Source: Planctomycetales bacterium ZRK34 (GTDB taxonomy: Bacteria > Planctomycetota > Phycisphaerae > Phycisphaerales > Zrk34). From it: 64,000 bases of DNA. The stretch covers positions 2,294,001 to 2,358,000 of the forward strand of contig CP050848.1 of assembly GCA_014873095.1 (NCBI GenBank), in the 5' to 3' direction. The position numbers were made by a program, and so were the translations under genes. Positions 1 through 8,114 of this stretch are shown here, in pieces. The stretch's first letter is position 1. Each line of letters opens with the position of its first letter. The notes under the pieces are model-generated. The model made no database searches and was not told where the DNA came from. It saw only the letters and a program-made list of their open reading frames with translations.

Positions 1-16
1 TGTTACAATCCCCTCC

Positions 17-700
17 ATGGCGAAGAAAACGTCAAAGAAAAAAACACCCTCCAAGAAGATGCGCGACACCATGGCGCGCGGCCAGCGCATCTACAAGCAG
101 CTCGAAAAAGAGTTCCCCGAGGCCAAATGCGCCCTGCTGCATGACAATCCCTTCGAGTTGCTGATCGCCACGATCCTCTCAGCCCAATGCACCGACGAAC
201 GGGTGAACATGACCACGCCCGCGCTGTTCAAGAAGTACCCGACCCCCGAGAAGATGGCGAACGCCAAGCAGGAAGACGTCGAAAAAATCATCCGAAGCTG
301 CGGGTTCTATCGCAACAAGGCCAAGTCCATCCGCGGGGCGGCCATGGGCATCGTCGAAGACCACGACGGGAAAGTCCCCGACGCGATGGACGAGCTGCTC
401 GAACTTCCCGGCGTCGCCCGCAAGACGGCGAATGTCGTACTCGGCAATGCCTTCGGCATCAACGTCGGCATGGTCGTCGACACCCACATCAAACGCCTGT
501 CTTACCGCATGGGTTTCACCAGCCACACCGACCCGGTGAAAGTCGAACGCGATCTGATGCAGCTTTTCCCCGCCGAGCAGTGGACGATGCTCAGCCACCT
601 GCTGATCTGGCACGGCCGGCGAACCTGCTCAGCCCGCAAACCCGATTGCGATCACTGCCCCGTTGCCAACGACTGCCCCCAGCGCGGCGTGAAAAACTGA
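17..700 (+). CDS. nth: Endonuclease III (DNA glycosylase/AP lyase)
   Basis: Base-excision repair enzyme that removes oxidised pyrimidines and cleaves the abasic site. The 227-residue protein has the family's helix-hairpin-helix (LPGVARKTANVVL, about residues 130-142) with the catalytic lysine at K136. The catalytic aspartate is D155 in VVDTH. The [4Fe-4S] cysteines at the C terminus are C204-x6-C211-x2-C214-x5-C220, the canonical spacing. The lysine-rich N-terminal tail of about 15 residues is longer than in E. coli Nth and is probably disordered. The ATG at 17 is the first in frame; any upstream promoter lies mostly outside the window. All key residues are present, so the call is firm. Confidence 0.97.
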   Translation: MAKKTSKKKTPSKKMRDTMARGQRIYKQLEKEFPEAKCALLHDNPFELLIATILSAQCTDERVNMTTPALFKKYPTPEKMANAKQEDVEKIIRSCGFYRNKAKSIRGAAMGIVEDHDGKVPDAMDELLELPGVARKTANVVLGNAFGINVGMVVDTHIKRLSYRMGFTSHTDPVKVERDLMQLFPAEQWTMLSHLLIWHGRRTCSARKPDCDHCPVANDCPQRGVKN

Positions 701-704
701 TCGA

Positions 705-1505
705 TCACAGCTTCGTGCCGCAATACTTGCAATACGCCGCGTCGGCATCGTGACCTTCCCGGGCGCAGGCGGTGCACACCTGCGTACTGACCTCGCGCCG
801 GCCGCTTGCCGACAATTCCGCCGAGAGAATTCCCGTCGGCACGATGATGAGGCTGTAGCCGATGATGATGGCCACGGCCGCGAGGAACTGACCCAGCGGC
901 GTCTGCGGGGCGATGTCGCCATAGCCGACGGTGGTCACCGTCACGATCGCCCAGTACACGCTGCGCGGGATCGACGTGAAGCCCGACGCTTCGCCTTCGA
1001 TCAGGTGCATCGCCGCCCCGAGGATGCACACGAGGATCAGTATCGTCACCAGGAACACCACCACCTTCGGCCGCGCGGCGATCAGCGCCCGCCGCAGCGC
1101 GCTGGCCTCCGACAGAAAGCGCGCCAGTTTCAACACGCGGAACACGCGCAGCAACCGCAGCGACCGGATGACCAGCAGCCCCTCGGCCCCGGGTATCATC
1201 AGGCTCAGATACGTCGGCAGGATCGACCCCAGATCGACCAACCCGAAAAAGCTCAACGCATATCGCCCGGGTCGCGCCACGCAGATCAGGCGCAGCACAT
1301 ACTCGATGGTGAATGCGATCGTGAAGATCCACTCGGCGATGATCAGCGGGCGGTGGTAGTTGGCGGCGTAGTCTTCGACGCTGTCGAGCATCACGCAAAT
1401 GACGCTGAGCACGATGGCGATCAACAGCCCCACGTCGAACGCCTTGCCGGCGGGCGTGTCGGCTTCGAAGATCACCGTGTGCAGCTTCAATCGCCAAGGG
1501 GCCAT
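705..1505 (-). CDS. Voltage-gated potassium channel-like protein with C-terminal zinc ribbon
   Basis: Six-transmembrane ion transporter family protein, 266 residues, in the inner membrane. S1-S3 lie at about 20-100. S4 carries regularly spaced basic residues (R114, R117, R120, R123, K126, R129). The pore loop has the potassium selectivity filter TVGYGD at 192-197, followed by S6. These features are seen directly and indicate a K+-selective, probably voltage-sensing channel. The tail holds two CxxC pairs (C244/C247 and C259/C262), a probable zinc ribbon, which is unusual for bacterial Kv-type channels that normally end after S6 or carry an RCK domain. The gene converges on nth with a 4-bp gap. 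The downstream-most ATG preceding the hydrophobic S1 was used as start. Confidence 0.88.
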   Translation of the reverse strand: MAPWRLKLHTVIFEADTPAGKAFDVGLLIAIVLSVICVMLDSVEDYAANYHRPLIIAEWIFTIAFTIEYVLRLICVARPGRYALSFFGLVDLGSILPTYLSLMIPGAEGLLVIRSLRLLRVFRVLKLARFLSEASALRRALIAARPKVVVFLVTILILVCILGAAMHLIEGEASGFTSIPRSVYWAIVTVTTVGYGDIAPQTPLGQFLAAVAIIIGYSLIIVPTGILSAELSASGRREVSTQVCTACAREGHDADAAYCKYCGTKL

Positions 1506-1938
1506 GACCGCAGTGTATCAAACTCGCGAAGAGCGGTTTCGGTACAGCGCGCGGCAGTGAGGGCCACGGTGGTACCAAAAAGGACGATCATCACGATGTT
1601 GCGTGAAAACAACACGCAATCGCATCCTTGTGAAATATCTGTATTTAGGGTTGACCCGAACAAGGCGTTTAACTCTGGCACAGGATTCGCATTACTCATG
1701 TTGTGATCGGGACCGCGAATCCTGGTCAGCGGCTTGAGCCCTTCGCGAAGGCTCCGGCCGGGCGATTCGGAATGACATGATTCGGAAGCAGACAAGGCTC
1801 GCTGAGAGGCGTGCCTTTTCTGTTGCGCTTCCGGAATCCCCCGAAACATCCCGAGCCGCCCCGTAAGCGTTGGCGTCGCGTCCGGCGTGATCTTACACTC
1901 GTGCGGTCTGTTCACCCCTGCACGAAAGGAACCCGACC
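1506..1938. other. Intergenic region without recognised gene
   Basis: This stretch separates the divergently transcribed channel gene and Dabb lipoprotein gene. Open frames crossing it have no family-like sequence and no convincing ribosome binding site. The only structure I can support is a possible promoter near its right end. Confidence 0.5.
1870..1899 (+). promoter_or_regulatory. Candidate sigma-70 promoter for the Dabb lipoprotein gene
   Basis: TTGGCG at 1870-1875 and TACACT at 1894-1899 are separated by 18 bp and lie about 40 bp before the ATG. Each hexamer matches the consensus at four of six positions. This is weak evidence by sequence alone. Confidence 0.3.
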
Positions 1939-2355
1939 ATGAAGTGGATGCTGATGACGACCGCCGCTGTGATGCTGGCCGTGATGACCGGCTGCGCCTC
2001 GACGCCCGATTGCGACACCTGTGAGGACAACCCCATGGCCACCGCCGGTCTCTACCGCCACGTCGTCGTCTTCCGTTACAAGAAGGACGCCACCGACGAG
2101 CAGATTCAACAGATCAACGAAGCCTTCGCCAAACTCCCCGAGCAGATCGACACCATCCGCGGCTACGAGTGGGGCACCAACGTCTCGCCGGAAAACCTCG
2201 CCGACGGATTCACCCACTGCTACCTGGTCACCTTCGACAGCGCGGACGACATCAAGGGCTATCTCCCGCACCCCGCTCACCAGGCATTCGTGAAGAAACT
2301 GCGGCCGATTCTCGACAAGGCCTTCGTCATCGACTACGTCGCCAAAAACAACTGA
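1939..2355 (+). CDS. Dabb-domain (stress-responsive A/B barrel) lipoprotein
   Basis: 138 residues. The N terminus is a lipoprotein signal with lipobox VMTGC, lipidated cysteine C19. The rest, from about residue 39, is a Dabb ferredoxin-like alpha/beta barrel: the opening YRHVVVFRYKKDATDEQ and the closing HPAHQAFVKKLRPILDKAFVIDY are characteristic. Dabb proteins dimerise and mostly have unknown or small-molecule-binding roles; an exported lipid-anchored version is common in planctomycetes. AGGAACC-type spacing before the ATG is consistent with the start. The 3' end overlaps the convergent SRPBCC gene by 22 bp. No substrate can be inferred. Confidence 0.85.
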   Translation: MKWMLMTTAAVMLAVMTGCASTPDCDTCEDNPMATAGLYRHVVVFRYKKDATDEQIQQINEAFAKLPEQIDTIRGYEWGTNVSPENLADGFTHCYLVTFDSADDIKGYLPHPAHQAFVKKLRPILDKAFVIDYVAKNN

Positions 2356-2861
2356 CCGAACAGTTCGATCATGCGTTGCTGTCGGTAGGCGAAGATCGCC
2401 GCGACGTTCCGCCGGACAAACAGCCGCTCGATGAGCGCGCCGCCGGGCGTGCGGTAGATCACCTCGTCGCTGGCGCGCGTTCCGCCGGGGATCGCCTCGA
2501 AGCGGTGCGTGTGTGTCCACTGTCGGTACGGCCCGCGCAGTTGGTCATCGACGAATTCGTGCGGCGGATTCCACACCGCGATCTTCGTGCGCCATCGCAT
2601 CGGCAGGCCGTGTAATTTGATGCGGTAGTCGATGAGCGTGTCGGCGCCCATGGCGATCGGCAGCGGCGTGAGAATGCGAAAACCCAGCCAGGGCGGGGTG
2701 ATGCGCTGCAGGTTTTCCGCCCGGCAGAAGAAGTCGAACACCTCGTCGATCGGCCGCGCCAGATCAAGGCTTGTCCGCAGGCGGAAGGCGCCGTCCGGCA
2801 GGCGGTCGATTTGGGTGTTTTTCCCGGGGGCAATCGGCGGGCTTTCTGCGTCGTTGGGCAT
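2334..2861 (-). CDS. SRPBCC-family (START/Bet v1-like) ligand-binding protein
   Basis: 175 residues, cytoplasmic. The pattern is a helix-grip fold: the opening LRTSLDLARPIDEVFDFFC, the ITPPWLGFRILTPLP segment, the WRTKI...PPHEFVDDQLRGPYRQWTHTHRFE strands and a long C-terminal helix ending in YRQQRMIELFG. This matches the polyketide cyclase/CDP-paratose epimerase-associated SRPBCC group that binds a hydrophobic ligand. The substrate is unknown. The ATG at 2861 is followed by a short polar tail before the fold begins. It faces the next gene divergently with about 108 bp between starts. Confidence 0.8.
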   Translation of the reverse strand: MPNDAESPPIAPGKNTQIDRLPDGAFRLRTSLDLARPIDEVFDFFCRAENLQRITPPWLGFRILTPLPIAMGADTLIDYRIKLHGLPMRWRTKIAVWNPPHEFVDDQLRGPYRQWTHTHRFEAIPGGTRASDEVIYRTPGGALIERLFVRRNVAAIFAYRQQRMIELFGQLFLAT

Positions 2862-2969
2862 GCGTTAAACATAGGCTTCGGCGCGGTCGACGGCGATCGC
2901 GCCGTGTATAATCTGAAGCGAAAACGCAGCGTTCAAACGCCATCACACCTCTTTGAGTCGGAGCACCGC

Positions 2970-4277
2970 ATGATGCGACGATTGGCAGTCACCACGGGCC
3001 TGGTCACCCTCATTACCCTCCTGGCGCCCATTCGCCCCGCCGCCGCCGAAGACTGGTCCAACTGGCGCGGGCCCAACTACGATGGGTCGACCTCCGAAAC
3101 CAATCTGCCGACCGACTTTTCAAAGACCAAAAACGTCAAGTGGGTCGCCCCGATGCCCGGCCCCTCGGCCGCCACGCCGATCATCTGCGGCGACCGCGTC
3201 TTCGTCAGCGCCGCCGTCCCCGCCGATGAGAAACTGCTGGCCATCTGCCTGGATCGCAAGACCGGCAAGCTGCTGTGGCAACACCAGGTCGGCAGCGGCT
3301 ATCAGAATTCCGACAAAACCAACTACGCCTCGCCGAGCCCCGTCACCGACGGCAAGACCGTCGTGTTCCTCTATGGCCAGGGCGACCTCGCCGCGTTCAG
3401 CGTCGACGGCAAGCGGCTTTGGTCGATCAACCTGCAGGAAGCCTACGGCGACTTCACCTATCAGTGGACCTACTCGGCCAGCCCCGCGATCCTGTTCGAC
3501 AAACTCTACGTGCAGGTGCTGCAGCGCAACACGCCCGTGCACGACCGCGGTGTTGATGGACAGGTCTCCTACATCCTCGCGCTGGACCCGGCCACCGGCA
3601 AAGAACTTTACCGGCACGTCCGCCCGACCGATGCCGTCAAGGAATCACGCGAGGCCTACACCACGCCGATTCCCTACACCGCCAACGGCAAAAAGCAGTT
3701 CATCATCACCGGCGGCGATGTGCTGACCGGGCACGACCCCGAAACAGGCAAGGAACTGTGGCGCTGGGGCACGTACAACCCGGGCCACCGCGAAGTCTGG
3801 TGGCGACTGGTGCCCACGGCCGTGATCGGCGACGGCGTGGCGCTCGTCTGCGCCCCGAAGAAAGCCCCGATCTACGCGATCGACCTGAAGGACGCTTCGC
3901 TGAAGTGGCAGTCGCCGGACCGGTCGGTGCTGACCAGCGACGTACCGACGCCGCTGTTTTATCAGGGTAAGTTTTTCGTGCTGTCGGACCTTCGCCGCGC
4001 GCTGTCGCGCATCGAGCCGCAGACCGGCAAGATCGAATGGACCACCGAACTGCCGGGCTTTTACAAGTGGCGATCCTCCCCGACCGGGGCCGATGGCAAA
4101 ATCTACTTCATGAACCATCACGCCGATGTGATCATCGTCGATCCCGCCGACGGCAAGATCGTCAGCCAGATCGCCATGGGTGAAGAGTCCGACGACAACA
4201 CCCGCTCGTCGATCGCCGCCGCGCACGGCAACCTGTTCATCCGCACCAACGGCGCGCTGTACTGCATCGGCGACTGA
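2970..4277 (+). CDS. Exported PQQ-like beta-propeller protein
   Basis: 435 residues. A Sec signal peptide (about 1-27, ending PAAAEDW) leads into repeated propeller blades of the PQQ-binding-like type: DWSNWRGPNYDG at the mature N terminus, then blade motifs such as CLDRKTGKLLWQHQVG, ALDPATGKELYRH, HDPETGKELWRWG and IEPQTGKIEWTTELPG, each with the characteristic G-K-x-L-W turn. Planctomycetes encode many of these periplasmic or secreted propellers. No quinoprotein active-site residues can be assigned, so enzymatic activity is not claimed. The frame is open further upstream, but MM at 2970 directly precedes the signal peptide and is the sensible start. A cupin gene follows in the same direction 23 bp later. 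Confidence 0.85.
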   Translation: MMRRLAVTTGLVTLITLLAPIRPAAAEDWSNWRGPNYDGSTSETNLPTDFSKTKNVKWVAPMPGPSAATPIICGDRVFVSAAVPADEKLLAICLDRKTGKLLWQHQVGSGYQNSDKTNYASPSPVTDGKTVVFLYGQGDLAAFSVDGKRLWSINLQEAYGDFTYQWTYSASPAILFDKLYVQVLQRNTPVHDRGVDGQVSYILALDPATGKELYRHVRPTDAVKESREAYTTPIPYTANGKKQFIITGGDVLTGHDPETGKELWRWGTYNPGHREVWWRLVPTAVIGDGVALVCAPKKAPIYAIDLKDASLKWQSPDRSVLTSDVPTPLFYQGKFFVLSDLRRALSRIEPQTGKIEWTTELPGFYKWRSSPTGADGKIYFMNHHADVIIVDPADGKIVSQIAMGEESDDNTRSSIAAAHGNLFIRTNGALYCIGD

Positions 4278-4300
4278 TCTTTCGAACGCTGGAGCCACAC

Positions 4301-4660
4301 ATGTCCGAGCCACAGACCCGGCCGCGTTATGTCATTGCCGATTTGAACGCCACCGAGCCGCAGCCCTGTCCGTGCGGACTGACCCGACGGGCCTATACCG
4401 ATGACCCGGATCAGACCGCCTCGCTGCATCTGCTGAAAGTCGACCACGCCGCCAGGACGCACTACCACAAGAAGATGACCGAGATTTATTACTTCCTCGA
4501 AGGCGAGGGGGAGATGGAACTCGACGGGGAGATGTTCCCGGTGCGGGCCGGCATGAGCGTGATGATCAAGCCCGGCTGTCGCCACCGGGCCGTGGGCAAG
4601 TTCACGATCCTGAACATCCCGATCCCGGCGTTCGATCCCGCCGACGAACACTTCGACTGA
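4301..4660 (+). CDS. Small single-domain cupin protein
   Basis: 119 residues, one conserved cupin barrel. Cupin motif 1 is intact with metal ligands H54, H56 and E61, and motif 2 supplies H95 in PGCRHRAVG. An intact ligand set indicates a bound divalent metal. Family members include sugar isomerases, dioxygenases and binding proteins, so the reaction cannot be named. A Cys-Pro-Cys segment (PQPCPCG, about residues 21-26) before the barrel is notable. GGAG lies 7 bp before the ATG. It probably shares a transcript with the propeller gene upstream. Confidence 0.85.
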   Translation: MSEPQTRPRYVIADLNATEPQPCPCGLTRRAYTDDPDQTASLHLLKVDHAARTHYHKKMTEIYYFLEGEGEMELDGEMFPVRAGMSVMIKPGCRHRAVGKFTILNIPIPAFDPADEHFD

Positions 4661-4772
4661 GCATTTTGCGTCATTCATAACCGTGTGATAGCCGCGAGCG
4701 GAAGCTTGCGGTCCGCGGGCTTCCGCCCGCGGCTATGAAAGAATAAGCGGTCAACAATTTCGCAAAATGCTC
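4659..4772. repeat. REP-like hairpin bounded by 12-bp inverted repeats
   Basis: A strong hairpin (ATAGCCGCG at 4688-4696 pairing with CGCGGCTAT at 4728-4736, with further internal pairing) is enclosed by GAGCATTTTGCG (4659-4670) and its exact complement CGCAAAATGCTC (4761-4772). A related copy lies at 42346-42428 and a partial one inside a gene at 48248-48273. The arrangement looks like a small non-autonomous mobile repeat. Confidence 0.75.
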
Positions 4773-4947
4773 TAAGCATTCGAATCGCCAGCCCGACCCG
4801 TCGCCGCCGGCGCCCCATATCCATTCCGCTGAACTACCGCTCTACTTCCACGTCACCCCACCGCTCTATTTCGCACCACCCCCTGACCCCATCCAACCCC
4901 ATCAGAACTCACCCAAACTGCGCCCCCCCGAATTGAAGAACTCAAAA

Positions 4948-4980
4948 CAAAGAACATATTTAACTTAAATATGTTCTTTG
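4948..4980. repeat. AT-rich 33-bp perfect palindrome (family copy 1)
   Basis: AAAGAACATATTTAA, a central C, then its exact reverse complement; the flanking C and G extend the pairing. It stands out as AT-rich in GC-rich DNA. Three further copies lie at 12802-12832, 53092-53122 and, split by an insertion sequence, at 53412-54344. It sits between two convergent genes, but there is no U-run as in a terminator. The preceding 4780-4930 is a C-rich stretch without genes. Confidence 0.85.
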
Positions 4981-5090
4981 AGAGACAACGTTAAGCACCT
5001 TATATGTCATCACTTGAACATCCGTCGGGGCGGGTTTGAAGTGAATGTGGGATGGATCCCGCGAGGGGGGCGAGCGTGTGGGTTAACCGG

Positions 5091-6497
5091 TCATTGACCC
5101 GCTTCGGCGGCCGGGTCCGGCAGTGGGCGGTTGATCTCGTCGAGTCGATACCCGAAGCCCGGGCCGCGGAGCGTCGACAGATCGATCGAGCCGTTGCGTC
5201 GTCGATACAGGCCGGGGTGAACCGCGGCTTCGGGGTTTGACGCTTCGGGATAGAACTGGCAGCCGTTGGTTTCGACGCCGGCGATCGTCCCCGCCGCCGC
5301 GGCGAGGCGCGCGTGCGGAATCATCGCCAGCATCGGGTTGGTCAGGTCCTGCACCATCAGCGGCATGTTGTGCGCCTTGGCCCAACACAACGACAGCAGC
5401 GCGCCGGTCTGGGTTTTACACGTCTTCAGCGCCACGCCCGACCAGCCCAGTGTCAGTCCGAGCTTCACGAAGGTCCAGTCGTGGGCGGACTCGTCCATCA
5501 GCAGCATTTTGCGTTTGGACACTTCGCGGACATCGATGCGGTGTTTTTCCAGGTCGTACGGGAACGGCTGCTCGACGTAGAGAATCATCGCGAAGATATC
5601 CGGCACGTCGGCGGCCAGACGGTCGAGAATGTCCACGACGTATTGCGGATCGGTCACGGTGCAGTTGAAGTCGACGCAGAGGCGCTGAGCGTTTTTCTGC
5701 TGCGCGATGCGCCCGACGCGCACGATGCGGTCGTAGTCCCAGGCGGCATCGTTGCCCCGCAGCTTGATCTTCAGCGAGGTCAGCCCGTCGGTGTCGATCC
5801 AGTCGCCCAGCAGCACGGGGTAACCATCGTCGGGTTCATCGCTGGTCAGATCATCCGGCGAAAGCGGGTCGAGCCCACCGACCAGATGCCACGCCGGCAG
5901 CGAGGTCGGCGGGTCGGCGACGAGGTATTGATCGAACGATTCACCGATGAAATTGTGCTGCCCCCCTTCCGGGGAACCGAAAAACTGCGACAGGTCGCGG
6001 CTGAGCCAGTCGGCGCTGTACGTGCGATAAATGTCGACGTCGTGCAGCTTGCCGAAGCCGTCGTGCAGCGCCAGGTCAAACGCGCTCAAACACACCAGCG
6101 CCGCCAGGTGCGGCATCGCTTCGCCGACCCCCGAGTCGGCGTCGAACGCCCCGGCCAACGGGTGAAGCTGATGGCGCACAAAGTCAGCGATGATCTCGAT
6201 GGGATGGCCCGTCGCGTCGAACTCGGCCAGCGCGGCGGTGAGCCGCTTACAGAATACGATCAGCGCCTGATGCCGCACCTCGTACCCGAGCGTCGAGGGC
6301 CAGAGCCACTGCACGCTCAGCGGCGTCTCGCCCCAGCCGACGGCCGTTCGCCCGGTGCGATCGGTGACGGTGACCGCCACACGGGCACAGGTCACCGACG
6401 TCAGCGCTTCGCTGCCGAACTTCAGCGGCACGCGGGTCTGCACCGGCAGCAGGTGCAGGGCCACGTTGACGATCCGAACATCCGTTTGGCGACTCAT
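5091..6497 (-). CDS. Enolase-superfamily enzyme (mandelate racemase/muconate lactonizing type)
   Basis: 468 residues, longer than the usual 350-400 for the family. The C-terminal barrel has the superfamily's magnesium ligands D276 (CVDFN), E309 (YVEQP) and D335 (LLMDES). It also has the KxK base pair K243/K245 (LKIKL) and K358/K361 (LKTCK) on the opposite side. The N-terminal capping domain starts after about residue 8. The intact residue set supports a working racemase, dehydratase or cycloisomerase; the substrate is not predictable from sequence. The open frame continues upstream through trpA on the other strand, but the real start is the ATG at 6497 just before the domain. It is divergent from trpA. 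Confidence 0.88.
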   Translation of the reverse strand: MSRQTDVRIVNVALHLLPVQTRVPLKFGSEALTSVTCARVAVTVTDRTGRTAVGWGETPLSVQWLWPSTLGYEVRHQALIVFCKRLTAALAEFDATGHPIEIIADFVRHQLHPLAGAFDADSGVGEAMPHLAALVCLSAFDLALHDGFGKLHDVDIYRTYSADWLSRDLSQFFGSPEGGQHNFIGESFDQYLVADPPTSLPAWHLVGGLDPLSPDDLTSDEPDDGYPVLLGDWIDTDGLTSLKIKLRGNDAAWDYDRIVRVGRIAQQKNAQRLCVDFNCTVTDPQYVVDILDRLAADVPDIFAMILYVEQPFPYDLEKHRIDVREVSKRKMLLMDESAHDWTFVKLGLTLGWSGVALKTCKTQTGALLSLCWAKAHNMPLMVQDLTNPMLAMIPHARLAAAAGTIAGVETNGCQFYPEASNPEAAVHPGLYRRRNGSIDLSTLRGPGFGYRLDEINRPLPDPAAEAGQ

Positions 6498-6502
6498 GGC
6501 AT

Positions 6503-6597
6503 CAGGATACAGGAGACAGGGAACAGGGGACAGGGGGACAAGCCAGGGGCGCCTGTCTGCTGCTGCCTGTCCCCTGCCCCCTGTATTTGATATCCTT
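6503..6597. repeat. Imperfect inverted repeat of CAGGGGACAGG type
   Basis: Left arm 6503-6534 (ggatacaggagacagg and onward) pairs imperfectly with right arm 6566-6597 (cctgtcccctgccccctgta). It fills the short divergent region between the enolase-superfamily gene and trpA, so it must overlap their promoters. Confidence 0.6.
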
Positions 6598-6605
6598 TGC
6601 GTCCC

Positions 6606-7409
6606 ATGAACCGCATCGATCAGATTTTCACCGACTGTCGCGCCGCCGAACGCAAGGCCCTGATGCCTTTTGTCACGGCGGGTTATCCCACGCTCGACAC
6701 CACTGCCGCCATCCTGCCGGCCCTCGAGTCCGCCGGGGCCTCGATCGTCGAACTGGGCATTCCCTTTTCTGATCCCATCGCCGACGGCCCCGTCATCAGC
6801 GCCTCGATGACGACCGCCCTGAAGCATCAGCTCCACGCCGCCGACATCTTCGCGGCCGTCAAGGAAGTTCGCCCGAAGCTGTCGATGGGCATCGTCGCCA
6901 TGGTCAGCTACTCGATCGTTCACCGCATCGGCGTCGAGAAGTTCGTCACGATGGCGCACGACTCGGGCGTTGACGGGTTCATCTTCCCCGACCTGCCGCT
7001 GGAAGAATCCAGCGCGGTGACTGAACCCGTGCGCGAGGCTGGCCTGATCAGCTCGCTGCTGATCGCCCCGACGACAGGCGACGACCGCGCCGCCGCCATC
7101 GCCCGCGCATCGACGGGTTTTGTCTACATGATGGCCCGCACGGGCATCACCGGCGCGCGGGCCGACCTGCCGGCCGATCTGACCGATCGCGTCAGCAAGC
7201 TGCGAAAAGTCACCGACCTGCCGATCACCGTCGGGTTCGGCATCTCCAATGCCGAGCAGGTGCGATCCGTCACGCGCGTCGCCGATGCCGCCATCGTCGG
7301 CTCGGCGCTGGTCAAACACATCGCCAAACACATCGACGACATCCCCGACCCGGATCGCATCGCCCAGGCTGCCGGTGAATTCACCGCGGAACTGGCCACG
7401 GGTTTATGA
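6606..7409 (+). CDS. trpA: Tryptophan synthase alpha chain
   Basis: Cleaves indole-3-glycerol phosphate to indole and glyceraldehyde-3-phosphate and passes indole to TrpB. The 267-residue TIM barrel carries the catalytic pair E49 (VELGIPFSDP) and D60 (IADGP), at the same numbers as in the Salmonella enzyme. The phosphate-binding GFGIS motif lies near residue 213. Length is normal. The ATG at 6606 is used; a TTG nine bases upstream is in frame but gives no better match. It stands alone here, not beside trpB, and its 3' end overlaps the convergent folA by 6 bp. Confidence 0.96.
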   Translation: MNRIDQIFTDCRAAERKALMPFVTAGYPTLDTTAAILPALESAGASIVELGIPFSDPIADGPVISASMTTALKHQLHAADIFAAVKEVRPKLSMGIVAMVSYSIVHRIGVEKFVTMAHDSGVDGFIFPDLPLEESSAVTEPVREAGLISSLLIAPTTGDDRAAAIARASTGFVYMMARTGITGARADLPADLTDRVSKLRKVTDLPITVGFGISNAEQVRSVTRVADAAIVGSALVKHIAKHIDDIPDPDRIAQAAGEFTAELATGL

Positions 7410-7904
7410 CTTTGATTTTGATTCGTAACGGATGAATGTGAACGCGTAAGCGTGGCGCTCGTCGGCGGGATGCTCATCCTGCTGCATGAGGCGCCAGCGA
7501 CTCTCATCGATCTCGGGAAACAACACATCGCCTTCGACCTCGGCATGCACACGCGTGAGGTACAACCGATCGGCGCGGTCGATGGCCTGGGCATAGATCT
7601 CTCCGCCGCCGATGACGAACACTTCACGATCGCCCGCATCGGCAGCCAGCGCGAGGGCTTGATCCAGCGTGGCGACGACTTCGGCGCCCTCGGCGGTGTA
7701 GTCCGACTGGCGGGTGATGACGATGTGGCGACGGTTCGGGAGCGTGCCGGGGAATGACTCCCAGGTTTTTCGCCCCATGATGATGGTGTGGCCGGTCGTG
7801 GTGCGCATGAAGAATTTCATGTCGTCCGGCAGTTTCCAGGGCAGGCCTCCCTGGCGGCCGATCACACGGTTTAGGCTCACAGCGGCGATCAGACTGACGA
7901 TCAT
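7404..7904 (-). CDS. folA: Dihydrofolate reductase
   Basis: NADPH-dependent reduction of dihydrofolate to tetrahydrofolate. 166 residues, the normal length. The sequence starts MIVSLIAAVSLNRVIG, continues with LPWKLPDDMKFF, where D28 aligns with the substrate-binding acidic residue, then IIMGRKTWESFPG for cofactor binding, and IGGGEIYAQAI near residue 110. The frame remains open upstream, but the ATG at 7904 begins the canonical first beta strand. Nothing unusual in context: trpA converges from the left and a divergent secreted protein gene begins 210 bp to the right. Confidence 0.95.
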   Translation of the reverse strand: MIVSLIAAVSLNRVIGRQGGLPWKLPDDMKFFMRTTTGHTIIMGRKTWESFPGTLPNRRHIVITRQSDYTAEGAEVVATLDQALALAADAGDREVFVIGGGEIYAQAIDRADRLYLTRVHAEVEGDVLFPEIDESRWRLMQQDEHPADERHAYAFTFIRYESKSKS

Positions 7905-8114
7905 GACGATTGCTCCGGCTGGGCGGGTCGGCGAAAGTGCCAGTGTAGCGAGCCCGGAGGCCGGGTAAACGCCCCGGACCGGCAAAATTGAGGGATAACC
8001 CGCTGCCAGCAAAGGGCAAAGACGTTGCTGAAAATGGTCGATCTGATTTGTGTCCCGAATGGTTATATCCTTCGATAGACCTGAGAACGTAGATAAACCG
8101 GGAAGACTCGTCCC

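Noticed and set aside
1487..1915. 142-codon open frame between the channel and Dabb genes
   Set aside because: No family-like sequence, weak start and irregular codon use. Left as intergenic.
4948..4980. AT-rich palindrome as a rho-independent terminator
   Set aside because: AT-rich stem and no following T-run; copies also occur outside gene ends.
5091..7331. A 746-codon open frame on the minus strand covering both the enolase-superfamily gene and trpA
   Set aside because: Only the part from 6497 down has family sequence. The upstream part is antisense to trpA, which has all its motifs.
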